DNA of 64,000 bases, from NCBI GenBank assembly GCA_964440935.1, contig CAYTTY010000007.1, positions 46,639 to 110,638 on the forward strand. Reading direction: 5' to 3'. This stretch comes from WJJR01 sp964440935. GTDB taxonomy: Bacteria; Zixibacteria; MSB-5A5; WJJR01. Within the stretch, counting starts at the first letter, position 1, and each line of letters starts with the position of its first letter. Position numbers and translations under genes: made by a program. The notes below the pieces were generated by a model. That model was not told the origin of the DNA, made no database searches, and worked only from the letters and a program-made list of their open reading frames with translations. Shown here one piece after another: positions 43,835 through 52,863 of the stretch.

Positions 43835-46800
43835 TTAGAAATTCATTCCCAATCCCAGGCGAATCTGACGCCCGGGTTCGTAGAGGCGCGGTGTCGTCGG
43901 CTCCAACCCCTGGTAAGGAATGCCACCGAGATTCGTAAAGGTGTCCGCCCGCCCCGTATTGCCGCCGACGTCGCGCACGTTTCTCGTATCAAACACGTTG
44001 TTGATCCACAAGTCGAACGTGTAGCTCACTGTAGCAAACTGGAAATCCTTGTTGAAACGGATGTCGACGTTGCTGTTCGGTGGATACCGCTTGGAGTTCT
44101 GCTCCACCACTGTCCCGCGGAGAATCTCCGCCCCCGGATGCTGCGACCCCGGCGTGTAGGGGAAGCCGGAACCATACTGCCAGAAGATATTCAACCCAAA
44201 GTTGTCCGGTAGCGTCAAACCGAAGAGTTTCGGATGATCATTGGGCGGTACACGGAAGTCAAGAATTAGTGTGATGGCGTGCCGTTGATCCCAGTCGAGC
44301 GGGAATTCCTTAATGGTGACGGCGCCGGAGAAATCGTAGAAATTCTCAAAGAAGTCGAGCGAGTTCGCCGAGGCCTTGCCGAACGACCACGACAAGTTGT
44401 AAGTGGCCGTACCGGACACGTAGTTGCCGTACTTCTTCTCCAGCTCGAATTCCAGGCCACGCGACCGCGCGTAGTCGCGATTTTCGTAGAAGTTGCGTGC
44501 CTCCTGAGAAGCCGCACCCACGATGTTGGAGGTGCCCACACGTCCGAAGTCATCCTTATAATATCCCTGCATCGACAGCACGTACTCGGGTGACAACAGA
44601 TACTGCAGGCCGAACTCATATTGAATGGTCTTTTGGTAATCGAGATTGACGTTGCCGATAACGCCTTCCTGACTGTTGAGCTGTGTCGAGCGGCGGTACA
44701 TGAACGTCAATTGCGGCAACTGGTAGAAGTGGCCGTAATTGAAAAACACTTTGGCCTTATCCGAAATCGGATAGGAGAAAGCAATGCGGGGAGCAAATTT
44801 GTCACGGTAGTCTTCGGACACGACGCGCGTTCCGAATTCATCTCCCAGGTTCTCCGCCGTCAGATCCGCATTGTCCGACTGGATGAAGTAGTCGTAGCGG
44901 AAACCGAGGTTGGCGACCATCTGGCCGTATTCCATCTTGTCGCGGATATAGAAGGCGCCGGACGACGGCTTCTGTTCGTAGAAGTCGCGCAACTCGCCCC
45001 GGCCCGGGAACGGACCGCCATCGGATTCCTGAGTGTACTCAATGTACGGCTTCAACAGGTCACCGAGGCTCAGGTCATGCTGTGAGAATTTGAATCCGAC
45101 CTTAACTTCGTGCTCGCGACGCACCTGGCTGGTCAGATCCATGTCGATCGTGGTCGTGGTAATATCTCGCTCGTGCCACAACGCGTCCTGATCCCACCCA
45201 CGATCATAAAAGTCGTCGGCGCGATCGCGGATGCCGTTGCCATTCACGTCGTTAAACGGTTCACCGACGTCGTAATCGTTGTCGATCGTTGAGAATGATC
45301 CCGACGGGATCGCACCACCCAGGTCGAACACGCCATTGCTGTTGAGATCCTCGAACGGCACCCCCGGAACCCAAGGATCGTTCGGACCCTGATGTTGCCC
45401 GTCGCCGGACAAGTCGGTAAACGGCTCGCCATAACCACCGAGGGGAGTCCGAATCGTGTCGTCATAAACGCCGTTCTTGTTGATATCGACGAACGGTTCA
45501 CCGACCGAACGGTCGCCATCGATGAAGGATTCAGGTATATCGTTCGATGTGGGGCCGAAGACGTCGCGTTCACGCTCGGGATCGTAGACGCCGTTGAGAT
45601 TGCCGTCGAGTTCAAGATTATCGCCGGCATCCCACACATTGTTGTCGTTTGCGTCTTCAAAGAATTCGCCCTGATCGATCTCATAAATGCCGTTGCCGTT
45701 GAAATCGTAAAGGGGAATATCAATGCCCGGCGTGTACACGCCGTCGCCGTCATCGTCGACAAACTCGCTGCTGTTGCGGAAGCCATCGGGATAGACGTCG
45801 ACGAACGCCTCGGGTGCGTCGTAACGCCCATTGCTGTTGATGTCAACGTAGTGGTCCGCCTCGTCGGCGAACAAGAACTGATCGGGATTGTATGTGCCGC
45901 CGGGTGTGCGCGGATCGCCCGGCTTAGACTGGTAATTCCGGTGGAATCGCGATACAATGACCTGATAGAATGTCGACGGGCTCAAGTTATGCACCCACGT
46001 CAGACTGAACCGGTCATTGAGATCCTCAATCCACGGCAGCGTGTTGGGTGTGTATCGATACGCCCAGCTCCAGCCCATGCGGCGCTCATAGGACCGCTTT
46101 AGAATTCCTGTCAACCGAATGTCCGGACTCACACGGTAGGTCAGCTTGAGACCCAGATTACCCGAATTCTCCTGACGATCCCTCACCTTAAAGCCGAGGA
46201 ACTTCACTTCGCGAAACTGCGCCGGCTCGACCGGGGTTGTGTAATCGTTGATCGGAGTGTAGGAGTCCGAACGGTCAAAGTCGGCGTTGACGAAATACGT
46301 CAGTTTATCCGATGGCCCGCCAAGCCCCAGCGCCGGCAACAATTGCGTGGAAAGCAGCAACTCGGGGCCGCCGAGCGTGAATTCAAGCCGGTTGTAGTTG
46401 AACGAGTACGTGTTGAGGGACTCGGTGCCCAAGTTGTCGGTGAAGTACTCAATATGGCCCTGTGTGCGTTGGCTGCCCGACTTCGTCGATACGTTAATGA
46501 TACCGGATGTCGCTTCACCATATTCGGCCGACCAGCCGCCTTTAATCACCGACACATTCTCGATTTCTGTACCCGACAAGTTCAGCGACTCGGTCGGTCC
46601 ACGGCCACCGAGCGGGTCTTTCATCGATACACCGTCGACGGTGTACAGAACTTCTTCGGCGCGTCCACCACGAATGTAGAAACGGTCCTGCCGAACCGTG
46701 ATACCAACCTGCGTCTTGAGAATGTCAGACACGTTCGTCACCGGCAGCGTTTTAATCTTCTCCGCGCTCACATCGCGCTTGGTGGTTGCCTCGTCCATCT

Positions 46801-47191
46801 GAATCAACTCGCGCTCGCGGACCACTTCGATCGCGTCCAGCTCGATCGTGCTCTCCTCCAGCTCAAGATTGATGGATGTTGTTTGGTTCGGCCGCACAAC
46901 CACGTTGCTCATGACCACCGGCGTGTGGCCAACCAGTTGCGCGCGAACGCTGTGCTCGCCCGGCGGAACGGCCAGAATCTGGAATTTCCCATCAATGTCG
47001 GTGAGTGCCCCCATTGTGGTACCGTCAACTCGAACGGCGGCGCCGATAATGGGCTCTTTGGTGTTATTGTTGACCACCGTACCGGCAATCTTGCCGGTCT
47101 GAGCAAATGCAGATCCCGTAACCAGCATTGAGCAAAGGATCAGGAAGAGACTTGCGAGCCCTACCGTGGAGATCCGTCTCGCATTACTCAT
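43835..47191 (-). CDS. TonB-dependent receptor with CarboxypepD_reg domain and a Ca-loop repeat insert
   Basis: An 1118-residue outer-membrane receptor. After the signal peptide, residues 32-115 form the carboxypeptidase-regulatory-like domain (GKIAGTVVNNNTKEPIIGAA). The plug follows (VSDILKTQVGITVRQ, FYIRGGRAEEVLYTVDGVS). The barrel ends in RLGLGMNF. About residues 440-655 are an insert of at least nine EF-hand-like loops, including DINSNGRYD, DFNGNGIYE, DINKNGVYD, DLNSNGVFD and DVNGNGIRD. It is likely surface-exposed and Ca-binding. GGGAGG lies 8 bases before the ATG. The ligand is unknown; SusC-like use for large polymers is one option. Confidence 0.9.
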   Translation of the reverse strand: MSNARRISTVGLASLFLILCSMLVTGSAFAQTGKIAGTVVNNNTKEPIIGAAVRVDGTTMGALTDIDGKFQILAVPPGEHSVRAQLVGHTPVVMSNVVVRPNQTTSINLELEESTIELDAIEVVRERELIQMDEATTKRDVSAEKIKTLPVTNVSDILKTQVGITVRQDRFYIRGGRAEEVLYTVDGVSMKDPLGGRGPTESLNLSGTEIENVSVIKGGWSAEYGEATSGIINVSTKSGSQRTQGHIEYFTDNLGTESLNTYSFNYNRLEFTLGGPELLLSTQLLPALGLGGPSDKLTYFVNADFDRSDSYTPINDYTTPVEPAQFREVKFLGFKVRDRQENSGNLGLKLTYRVSPDIRLTGILKRSYERRMGWSWAYRYTPNTLPWIEDLNDRFSLTWVHNLSPSTFYQVIVSRFHRNYQSKPGDPRTPGGTYNPDQFLFADEADHYVDINSNGRYDAPEAFVDVYPDGFRNSSEFVDDDGDGVYTPGIDIPLYDFNGNGIYEIDQGEFFEDANDNNVWDAGDNLELDGNLNGVYDPERERDVFGPTSNDIPESFIDGDRSVGEPFVDINKNGVYDDTIRTPLGGYGEPFTDLSGDGQHQGPNDPWVPGVPFEDLNSNGVFDLGGAIPSGSFSTIDNDYDVGEPFNDVNGNGIRDRADDFYDRGWDQDALWHERDITTTTIDMDLTSQVRREHEVKVGFKFSQHDLSLGDLLKPYIEYTQESDGGPFPGRGELRDFYEQKPSSGAFYIRDKMEYGQMVANLGFRYDYFIQSDNADLTAENLGDEFGTRVVSEDYRDKFAPRIAFSYPISDKAKVFFNYGHFYQLPQLTFMYRRSTQLNSQEGVIGNVNLDYQKTIQYEFGLQYLLSPEYVLSMQGYYKDDFGRVGTSNIVGAASQEARNFYENRDYARSRGLEFELEKKYGNYVSGTATYNLSWSFGKASANSLDFFENFYDFSGAVTIKEFPLDWDQRHAITLILDFRVPPNDHPKLFGLTLPDNFGLNIFWQYGSGFPYTPGSQHPGAEILRGTVVEQNSKRYPPNSNVDIRFNKDFQFATVSYTFDLWINNVFDTRNVRDVGGNTGRADTFTNLGGIPYQGLEPTTPRLYEPGRQIRLGLGMNF

Positions 47192-47511
47192 TGTTAAAGC
47201 CTCCCTGGTAACGATCAGTGTGGACGAACGCGTGAAACCCGCGACGCGAATTATCGTAAGAGCAAATGATAGCCATGTTGGTCCAACTCGTTGATGCCAC
47301 GCATGTTCGCACGGAACATAAAGGCCAAGAATGGGCGCCCTTCAGGCCCTAAGTCAAGCGAAAACCCCGGTCCGCGATGCCGCAATCACGTTGCGGGATC
47401 GCCGCAACGTCTGGTTCTGTCAAATTCGTAATCACATCTACTCACTCACCACATCAAACTACCAACGCCATAACCCATTATTCCCGCCCAATCGTCGTTT
47501 TTTGGGCGAGA
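47192..47511. other. gap upstream of the TonB receptor gene
   Basis: About 320 bases without a gene. A short hairpin CCGCAA/TTGCGG lies at 47380-47396, and CGCCCAA/TTGGGCG near 47485-47508 borders the LipM-like stop. A minus-strand GG-N9-GC near 47255-47270 resembles a sigma-54 site but has the wrong spacing. I see no convincing sigma-70 promoter. Confidence 0.4.
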
Positions 47512-48327
47512 TTAACGTTGCCGATGATAGTCAACTTGTTCCCATTTGCCTAACTGATTACTGACGGCTGTGTCGAAATCACGATCCGGGGTCCATCCCG
47601 ACAGGTCCACATTCAGGTGTTCTCTCAGCCCTGATCGGAGCACCGATTCCAGCGTTTCTGGTGACCGGCCCTCCAGGCTTGACACACCTGTTGTATCCCA
47701 CCACCGCGAGCCCCCGGGATCGCCATCCGTCTCCGGCCAAAATCGATCCTCCGGCCGCGGGGCCTTAAAGTACAGTGTCCCATGCTGTAGACAGGCATTT
47801 GGGAGCATCAATTGTGCGGCCGCGACCGCCTTCCGGCCATCAATGATGATTTCGTGACGCGTCAAGGAATGCTCACAGAGCCCGTGCGCGGACGCCCGTG
47901 GCGCACCACTCTTCTGCGCCGCGCCCATATAAAGTACTGGTTGACAACCCACTGACTCCAGCCCATGACGAAACCCCATCATGACCATCCGAAATGCTGT
48001 TTGGAATCCAAAGGAGCCATGCGCCAGAATGGAGTCCTTCGACAGAGCCACCGCATAATTCAACTCACGGTGATGCAGTAGCGCTCCTCCTCCGGTTACC
48101 CGGCGCGACCACTCCCAACCTCGCAATTCGAGCAGATTTTCGCTCAAAACCGAACGGAATCGCTGATGGCGACCGATCGTCACCGCCGAAGGAGACATCT
48201 GATAAAACCGGACGGCCGCATAGAGAGTCCCCTCAGCGCACCATCTGGCCAGTGTGGCATCGATGGCCATTTGCTCTTTCACCGGTACGTCAATGCGTGG
48301 AATGTAGCTCCATGCCAAGGTGGACAT
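47512..48327 (-). CDS. lipoate/octanoate acyltransferase, LipM/LplA-like
   Basis: A 271-residue BPL/LPL-fold protein. SRRVTGGGALLHHRELNYAVAL is the acyl-binding motif. The Cys in GLCEHSLTRHEIIIDGRKAVAAAQ stands eight residues before the Glu-Ile run, as does the catalytic Cys of LipM (C-F-D-x-P-S-x-Y-E). This favours octanoyl transfer from ACP over ATP-dependent lipoate ligation. The usual GSAQ is AAAQ and other positions are divergent, so specificity is uncertain. ATG 48327 gives a normal N-terminus; the frame extends to 48369. It stands alone between two repeat-bearing gaps. Confidence 0.8.
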   Translation of the reverse strand: MSTLAWSYIPRIDVPVKEQMAIDATLARWCAEGTLYAAVRFYQMSPSAVTIGRHQRFRSVLSENLLELRGWEWSRRVTGGGALLHHRELNYAVALSKDSILAHGSFGFQTAFRMVMMGFRHGLESVGCQPVLYMGAAQKSGAPRASAHGLCEHSLTRHEIIIDGRKAVAAAQLMLPNACLQHGTLYFKAPRPEDRFWPETDGDPGGSRWWDTTGVSSLEGRSPETLESVLRSGLREHLNVDLSGWTPDRDFDTAVSNQLGKWEQVDYHRQR

Positions 48328-48444
48328 AACACGCCAATGTAGTACATGCGCGAAGCCCTGGGGAGGCAAATGCGCGCTTTAGAGCGATTGTCAGATTTTC
48401 TGTCCGATTGAGAAGAAGTGAGACTTGGTACTTGTATATTCACG

Positions 48445-48918
48445 TTCGGGTGCCACGGGCCTTTAGGGGCGTGGTTCCACGTTCACACGGTCCCGGTTCA
48501 CGGGCCTAAAGGGCGTGTTGCAAAACCCGCAGAGGATCAGAGCCTTCGGGAGGGCGAGCCTCCCGGCGAGCCGCAACGGCATGTTCCACGCGGCGGCTCG
48601 GCGGGAGCCTCGCCCGCCCCAGTCTGGGATGATAATGGTCAGCAGGTTTTTCAACACGCCCCTAACCCGGATATTTCACAAGCCCCACGGACAATCTCCG
48701 GTAACACGTTAACCCACTATAACTTGCGTATCGGAAAAGCTCGCCTTGGGCGGTTACACTTTGTCCCCCGAATTCTCGGATGCGACGCGAGGACACACTA
48801 CAACTCCGATCAATCAACCGTTTGGACCACAGTAAATTGTGGGGAATCTCGTGCGCCGCATCTAACGAAATGGTCAACTCTGGTGCAGGATCCGGGCTAA
48901 AGGCCCGTGGCACCCGAA
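48445..48918. repeat. non-coding island bounded by 22-bp perfect inverted repeats
   Basis: The left end 48445-48466 (TTCGGGTGCCACGGGCC and five more bases) is the exact reverse complement of 48897-48918. Sixteen bases of the same element recur at 63983-63998. The interior carries the palindromic element described separately. No protein-coding frame with support exists in the whole 48328-49022 gap, and no transposase is present, so this is a passive repeat or MITE-like island. Confidence 0.75.
48511..48661. repeat. 151-bp palindromic (MITE/REP-like) element
   Basis: Outer arms 48511-48530 and 48642-48661 match as reverse complements in 18 of 20 positions (GGGCGTGTTG...). Inner arms of about 26 bases (48549-48574 and around 48593-48618) match in about 23 of 26 and contain GGGCGAG/CTCGCCC. 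The whole can fold into one long hairpin with a loop near 48575-48592. Confidence 0.75.
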
Positions 48919-49022
48919 TGGAAACGGAAAGTACTTCTGACAATCGCCTTAAGGCTCCGCCCACAAAATATCGTGGGACCGCAATCGGCCTCGCGATCTG
49001 ATGTCACTCCGTATTGTGGGTA

Positions 49023-51950
49023 TTAGCGGGACCGGCGAACGCCGTGCTGCTTCATTTTGAGTCGTAGTGTGGATTCCGGGATGCCGAGTAGTGCGGCCGC
49101 ATGCTTCTTCACACCCTCGGATTCGGCCAAAGCACGTGCGATATATCGTTGTTCGATTTGTGCCAGGTGATCGTAGAGCTGAAAGTCCTCCGGGATCTCC
49201 TGCTTCGTCGAACGCGCCAACTCTTCGGGATGTTCGAAGAATTTCCGTGACAGCCGGTCGACTCCAACGTCTTCATTCGGTGCGGACAGCAACACGATCT
49301 TGCGAATCTCGTTTTCCAACTCGCGGACATTGCCCGGCCAGTGATACGAGCACATCACGCGCACGGTCTCAGGCGATAAGGTCACTTGTCGTCCAGCCTC
49401 TTCCCTGACCTTGGCCATGAAATGATCAATCAGAAGCGGGATGTCTTCGGTCCGGTCACGGAGTGGTGGAAGTGTAAAGGTCACCGGAGACAGCCGATAA
49501 TACAGATCCTGCCGGAACGTACCGCGCGCCACCTCACCGGAGAGGTCGCGATTGGTAGCGGAGATAACGCGCACGTCCACACGACGCGGCTTGGTATCGC
49601 CCAGTCGTGTCAGTTCCTTCGTCTCAAGAAGACGTAAGAGTTTGACTTGAACCGACAACGGCATCTCGCCGATTTCATCGAGGAAGAACGTTCCACTACT
49701 GGCTTCTTCGAATAAACCACTCTTGTCACGATCGGCGCCGGTGTACGCTCCCTTGCGAACACCGAACAGTTCGCTTTCCAACAGCGATTCCGGAAGCGCC
49801 GCACAATTGACAGAGACGAAACGGTGGTCGCGTCGCACACTACTATAGTGAATCGCTTTGGCCAGCAGGTCCTTCCCGGTGCCAGTCTCCCCCTGGAGCA
49901 GTACCGATACATCGGCGTCGACGATGAGACGCGTGCGGGAGAGCACCGTGCGGAAATCGGCGTTCTGCGTAATGATGCTCGGAAAATCCGATTCGCGTGC
50001 CAGTTGATCGCGCAGTCGCTGGACATCGCGGAACAGCCCTTTGGAGCGCATCCGGGTGGAATGCCAGGCGATGATCTCGGCAAATGCGACGGCAAAATCA
50101 ATATCACGCGCCCGGAAGTCGCGACCGGGCTCGTAGTCGTCGGTGCGCAAATCGGCGTAGAGTAAACCCGTGGAGCCGGGCCCCAACTCGATCGGCACGG
50201 AGATGATCGATCGGGGCTCCTGTCCGTCGTCGTCGCGCAACGCCGCCGCCAAATCGGGAATGCGGTGCACGGCCCAATAAATCCGCGGCTCGTCGACGAC
50301 GAGGTGCCGTTGGTAAGAATTCGCGGCAAAGGCCGCGATGCGGTCGGCGAAGCTGTCATCAGCCCCGTGCACAACCAGTGGCTGGCCGGAACGCTTGCCG
50401 TCGGCCATGACCTCTACGAGTACGACGCGAGACGCGTGTAACCGGTCGCGATAAAACTCAATGGCACCGATCAGAGCATGATCGTCATCGCCTGTCTCGC
50501 CGGGCCCCAACGCGATCCCACCCAACCGGAATTCGTTCTCCGTCGACCGCGCACGAGAGGCACACCGCTGGGCGATGGCGTGGAGAATCTCGGGTCCACG
50601 ATCAATGACCGTATTGGGAGAGTCTGAATCCACAAGGCGACAGGCAATCTCCAGCGCTCGATCCACGTGGCCCGACCGCTGATGCGCATCCACCAGCATC
50701 CAGTGGACATCTATCAGTTGCTCGGTTGCCCCGAGTCGAGTCAACCGCTGCGCCGCAGATTCCAAAGCGCCGACAACCGCTTCACCCTCCTGCGGCTGAA
50801 CACGATCTAAGACCTCCGCTTTGGCCACATCACAACGAGCCAGTTCATATGGATCGCCAACCAACTCCAAACATTCGATGGCCTTTTCCAAGTGGGCCAG
50901 CGCTTCATCAGGCTGTCCTAACTCAGCCAACGACCGCGCGCGGACGCGATACAAACTTCCCACTTCGGACCGTTCGCCGATGGCGATGGCGACTTCCAGC
51001 CCTTCCTCAGCCAGCCGGTCGCATTGTGGCCAATCACCCAGTGCCGCCTCGCACTCGGCCAACCCGCGCAAGGACTGCGATACCAGATCATTCTCGGCAC
51101 TGAGACGACGACCGATATTCAGTGACCGGCGAAATGCCTCTTTCGCCTGAATCCAATGCCGTTGTTCAAAGTGCCACCAGCCGGCATACTCGTGGTAGAT
51201 GGATCGCTCACGCGTCAGTCCGGCACTCTCGATGTAGACTAAAGCACTCTCCAGATGTTCGGCAGCGGTCGCGAAATCGTGTTTCAGTGTCGCCAGAAAA
51301 GACAATGACAGAAGGTTGCGGGCAGATGAGGGCGTGTTGTTCGAATCCTCGGCGCACGTCAAAGCCCTGGTCAGAACGACTTCGGCATCCTCCCATTTGC
51401 CAACCAGCAAATGAATCCGGCCCAGGTTGCCCAGCAGCCGGGCCTCGCCCGCCTGATCGGAGAGGCGACGGTACAGATCAATGCCATCGTCGAGGTGTTC
51501 TACTGCCGCACCGTATTCGCCACGGACAAAGTGAATGCGTGCAAGCTGGTTGTATGATCGCGCCATGCCCTCGACGTCGCCCAGACGACGGTAAGCGCCC
51601 AAGGCATCTCGCGAGTGAATGCGGGCGTTCTTCGTATCACCCAAGCCCAGATAGGCCCGCCCCAAAACACTCTGAGCCAAACCTATCCGTTCGTTGTCCG
51701 GAGTCAGTTGAAACGATTCGTATGCCTGCCGTCCCAAGTCGACAGCCTCTGTATAATGACCCAGCTCGACCGCACACTGGGCGCGCAGCAGTGCCCATTC
51801 GCCTCGCACCGGCGCCGCGTCATCGATCGCTGACTCGAGGACACTCAGCGCCTCGTAAGCTGCCGACCAGTTCCGTTGCTCAATCAGACCCTGAATCCTG
51901 GGGAAGGCCTGAAGCAACGGTCCAGCGTGATGGTGAGGAAGGGGTTTCAT
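49023..51950 (-). CDS. sigma-54-dependent activator with TPR, GAF, AAA+ and Fis-type HTH domains
   Basis: A 975-residue enhancer-binding protein. Residues 1-400 are TPR-like helical repeats (YTEAVDLGRQAYESFQLTP, GLAQSVLGRAYLGLGDTKNA). A GAF-like region spans about 470-640. The AAA+ domain has Walker A GETGTGKD near 685, the sigma-54 loop ELFGVRKGAYTGADRDKSG (Tyr replacing the usual Phe of GAFTGA) and Walker B TFFLDEIGEMP. The Fis-type HTH ends the protein (HAAALLGIPESTLRLKMKQ). There is no receiver domain, so sensing is probably through TPR or GAF. It follows the small exported-protein gene by 35 bases. Confidence 0.92.
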   Translation of the reverse strand: MKPLPHHHAGPLLQAFPRIQGLIEQRNWSAAYEALSVLESAIDDAAPVRGEWALLRAQCAVELGHYTEAVDLGRQAYESFQLTPDNERIGLAQSVLGRAYLGLGDTKNARIHSRDALGAYRRLGDVEGMARSYNQLARIHFVRGEYGAAVEHLDDGIDLYRRLSDQAGEARLLGNLGRIHLLVGKWEDAEVVLTRALTCAEDSNNTPSSARNLLSLSFLATLKHDFATAAEHLESALVYIESAGLTRERSIYHEYAGWWHFEQRHWIQAKEAFRRSLNIGRRLSAENDLVSQSLRGLAECEAALGDWPQCDRLAEEGLEVAIAIGERSEVGSLYRVRARSLAELGQPDEALAHLEKAIECLELVGDPYELARCDVAKAEVLDRVQPQEGEAVVGALESAAQRLTRLGATEQLIDVHWMLVDAHQRSGHVDRALEIACRLVDSDSPNTVIDRGPEILHAIAQRCASRARSTENEFRLGGIALGPGETGDDDHALIGAIEFYRDRLHASRVVLVEVMADGKRSGQPLVVHGADDSFADRIAAFAANSYQRHLVVDEPRIYWAVHRIPDLAAALRDDDGQEPRSIISVPIELGPGSTGLLYADLRTDDYEPGRDFRARDIDFAVAFAEIIAWHSTRMRSKGLFRDVQRLRDQLARESDFPSIITQNADFRTVLSRTRLIVDADVSVLLQGETGTGKDLLAKAIHYSSVRRDHRFVSVNCAALPESLLESELFGVRKGAYTGADRDKSGLFEEASSGTFFLDEIGEMPLSVQVKLLRLLETKELTRLGDTKPRRVDVRVISATNRDLSGEVARGTFRQDLYYRLSPVTFTLPPLRDRTEDIPLLIDHFMAKVREEAGRQVTLSPETVRVMCSYHWPGNVRELENEIRKIVLLSAPNEDVGVDRLSRKFFEHPEELARSTKQEIPEDFQLYDHLAQIEQRYIARALAESEGVKKHAAALLGIPESTLRLKMKQHGVRRSR

Positions 51951-51985
51951 CGACTGGATCGCTAACCCTGATTACATTCGGTCAC

Positions 51986-52357
51986 TCATTTGACGCGCCT
52001 CGCTTCGTACTTGGTATCCACGAGTCGCATGCGCTTCACCTCAGTCTCAATGGATTTCCACAGATGATGGAGCACCGACGTCAGCCAACCCGAGTAGGGT
52101 CCATAGACAGCCGAACTCATCATAATCTCGTTTTCGGGATTCGGCTGACACTCCGACTCTTGTGGCTCGGCTTCATCGTCGGGTGGTGTCGTGTCCTGAC
52201 CGCCTGTGTCATCATCCCATGGATGTCCATCTCCTCCATCGGTTTTCACCGCGTCGCGGTTATTAGAATCCGGCCCGCCCGCAATGGATACAGGGATGGA
52301 GACAAACACCATGACCAAGGCCATCAGAATGGCGATGATTGCCTTCCGGTGTGACAT
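51986..52357 (-). CDS. small exported acidic protein encoded with the sigma-54 activator
   Basis: A 123-residue protein of no known family. The N-terminus HRKAIIAILMALVMVFVSIPVSIAGG is a signal peptide, followed by an acidic disordered stretch (DGGDGHPWDDDTGGQDTTPPDDEAEPQESE) and a short amphipathic C-terminus (YSGWLTSVLHHLWKSIETEVKR). ATG 52357 has AAGGAGG 8 bases upstream; a longer frame to 52393 lacks this. It is the first gene of the activator operon and lies downstream of a minus-strand sigma-54-like site. It may be a regulon member or a signal input. Confidence 0.75.
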   Translation of the reverse strand: MSHRKAIIAILMALVMVFVSIPVSIAGGPDSNNRDAVKTDGGDGHPWDDDTGGQDTTPPDDEAEPQESECQPNPENEIMMSSAVYGPYSGWLTSVLHHLWKSIETEVKRMRLVDTKYEARRVK

Positions 52358-52589
52358 TCCACGTGCCTCCTTAAAGCACCCTCTTCTCGACATTACCTAA
52401 ACAAGTCTAATCGGAGCCAGTCTGTTCCGCTTACGAAGTGAGGATTTGCGTTTAAAAGACCATCGTGTGTTGCACGGACCGCCCTGACTGGCACCGCATC
52501 GTCTTCATAAGCAATTACGTTCTATCATGAAGTTTGTCAAGCGCTTTGACCGGAAAACGCTCGGTTCTGCGTCGCAAAGTTTGCGCCAA

Positions 52590-52606
52590 GCAACTCTCGC
52601 GCCACA
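52590..52606 (-). promoter_or_regulatory. sigma-54-like promoter facing the activator operon
   Basis: On the minus strand GTGGCGCGAGAGTTGCT matches YTGGCACG-N4-TTGCW at all but two positions and keeps GG-N10-GC. The leader to ATG 52357 would be about 220 nt. A perfect CGCAAA-G-TTTGCG palindrome (52574-52586) lies at the predicted start point. It would make the activator operon autoregulated. Confidence 0.55.
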
Positions 52607-52801
52607 CGGGCTGTACAGGCCCGATGAGATCAATTCTGACCTCTCCCCGGTATCGGTGATCGGAACCCTGAGTATGGGATCAAATCCATATCCATCGGGC
52701 TCATTTTGACCATGGAGACGGCTCCCGTCGGCTTTCGACATTTAATTAAGTCATTGTTATTAAGCGACTTGCGATTGCGCGCGAGCCCCTCGAAGGCACA
52801 A

Positions 52802-52818
52802 TTGGCATCTCCCTTGCA
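52802..52818 (+). promoter_or_regulatory. sigma-54-like promoter of the 52864-58662 operon
   Basis: TTGGCATCTCCCTTGCA has GG (52804-52805) and GC (52816-52817) exactly 10 bases apart, with TTGGCA and TTGCA intact. Transcription should start near 52828, about 36 bases before ATG 52864, leaving the G-rich ribosome-binding site in the leader. The rest of the 506-base divergent gap (52358-52863) has no gene; activator sites would be expected between this element and the one at 52590. Confidence 0.65.
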
Positions 52819-52863
52819 CCAAGTGACGGCGAAGTTTGCCAACAAACGTGCCTTGGGGGGGCC

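Noticed and set aside
47250..47270. A sigma-54-like element before the TonB receptor gene (GGCTATCATTTGCT on the minus strand)
   Set aside because: The spacing between GG and GC is 9, not 10, and that spacing is not tolerated by sigma-54.
48418..48900. A 160-residue protein in the repeat island
   Set aside because: Its composition follows the palindromic repeats and no ribosome-binding site or family is visible.
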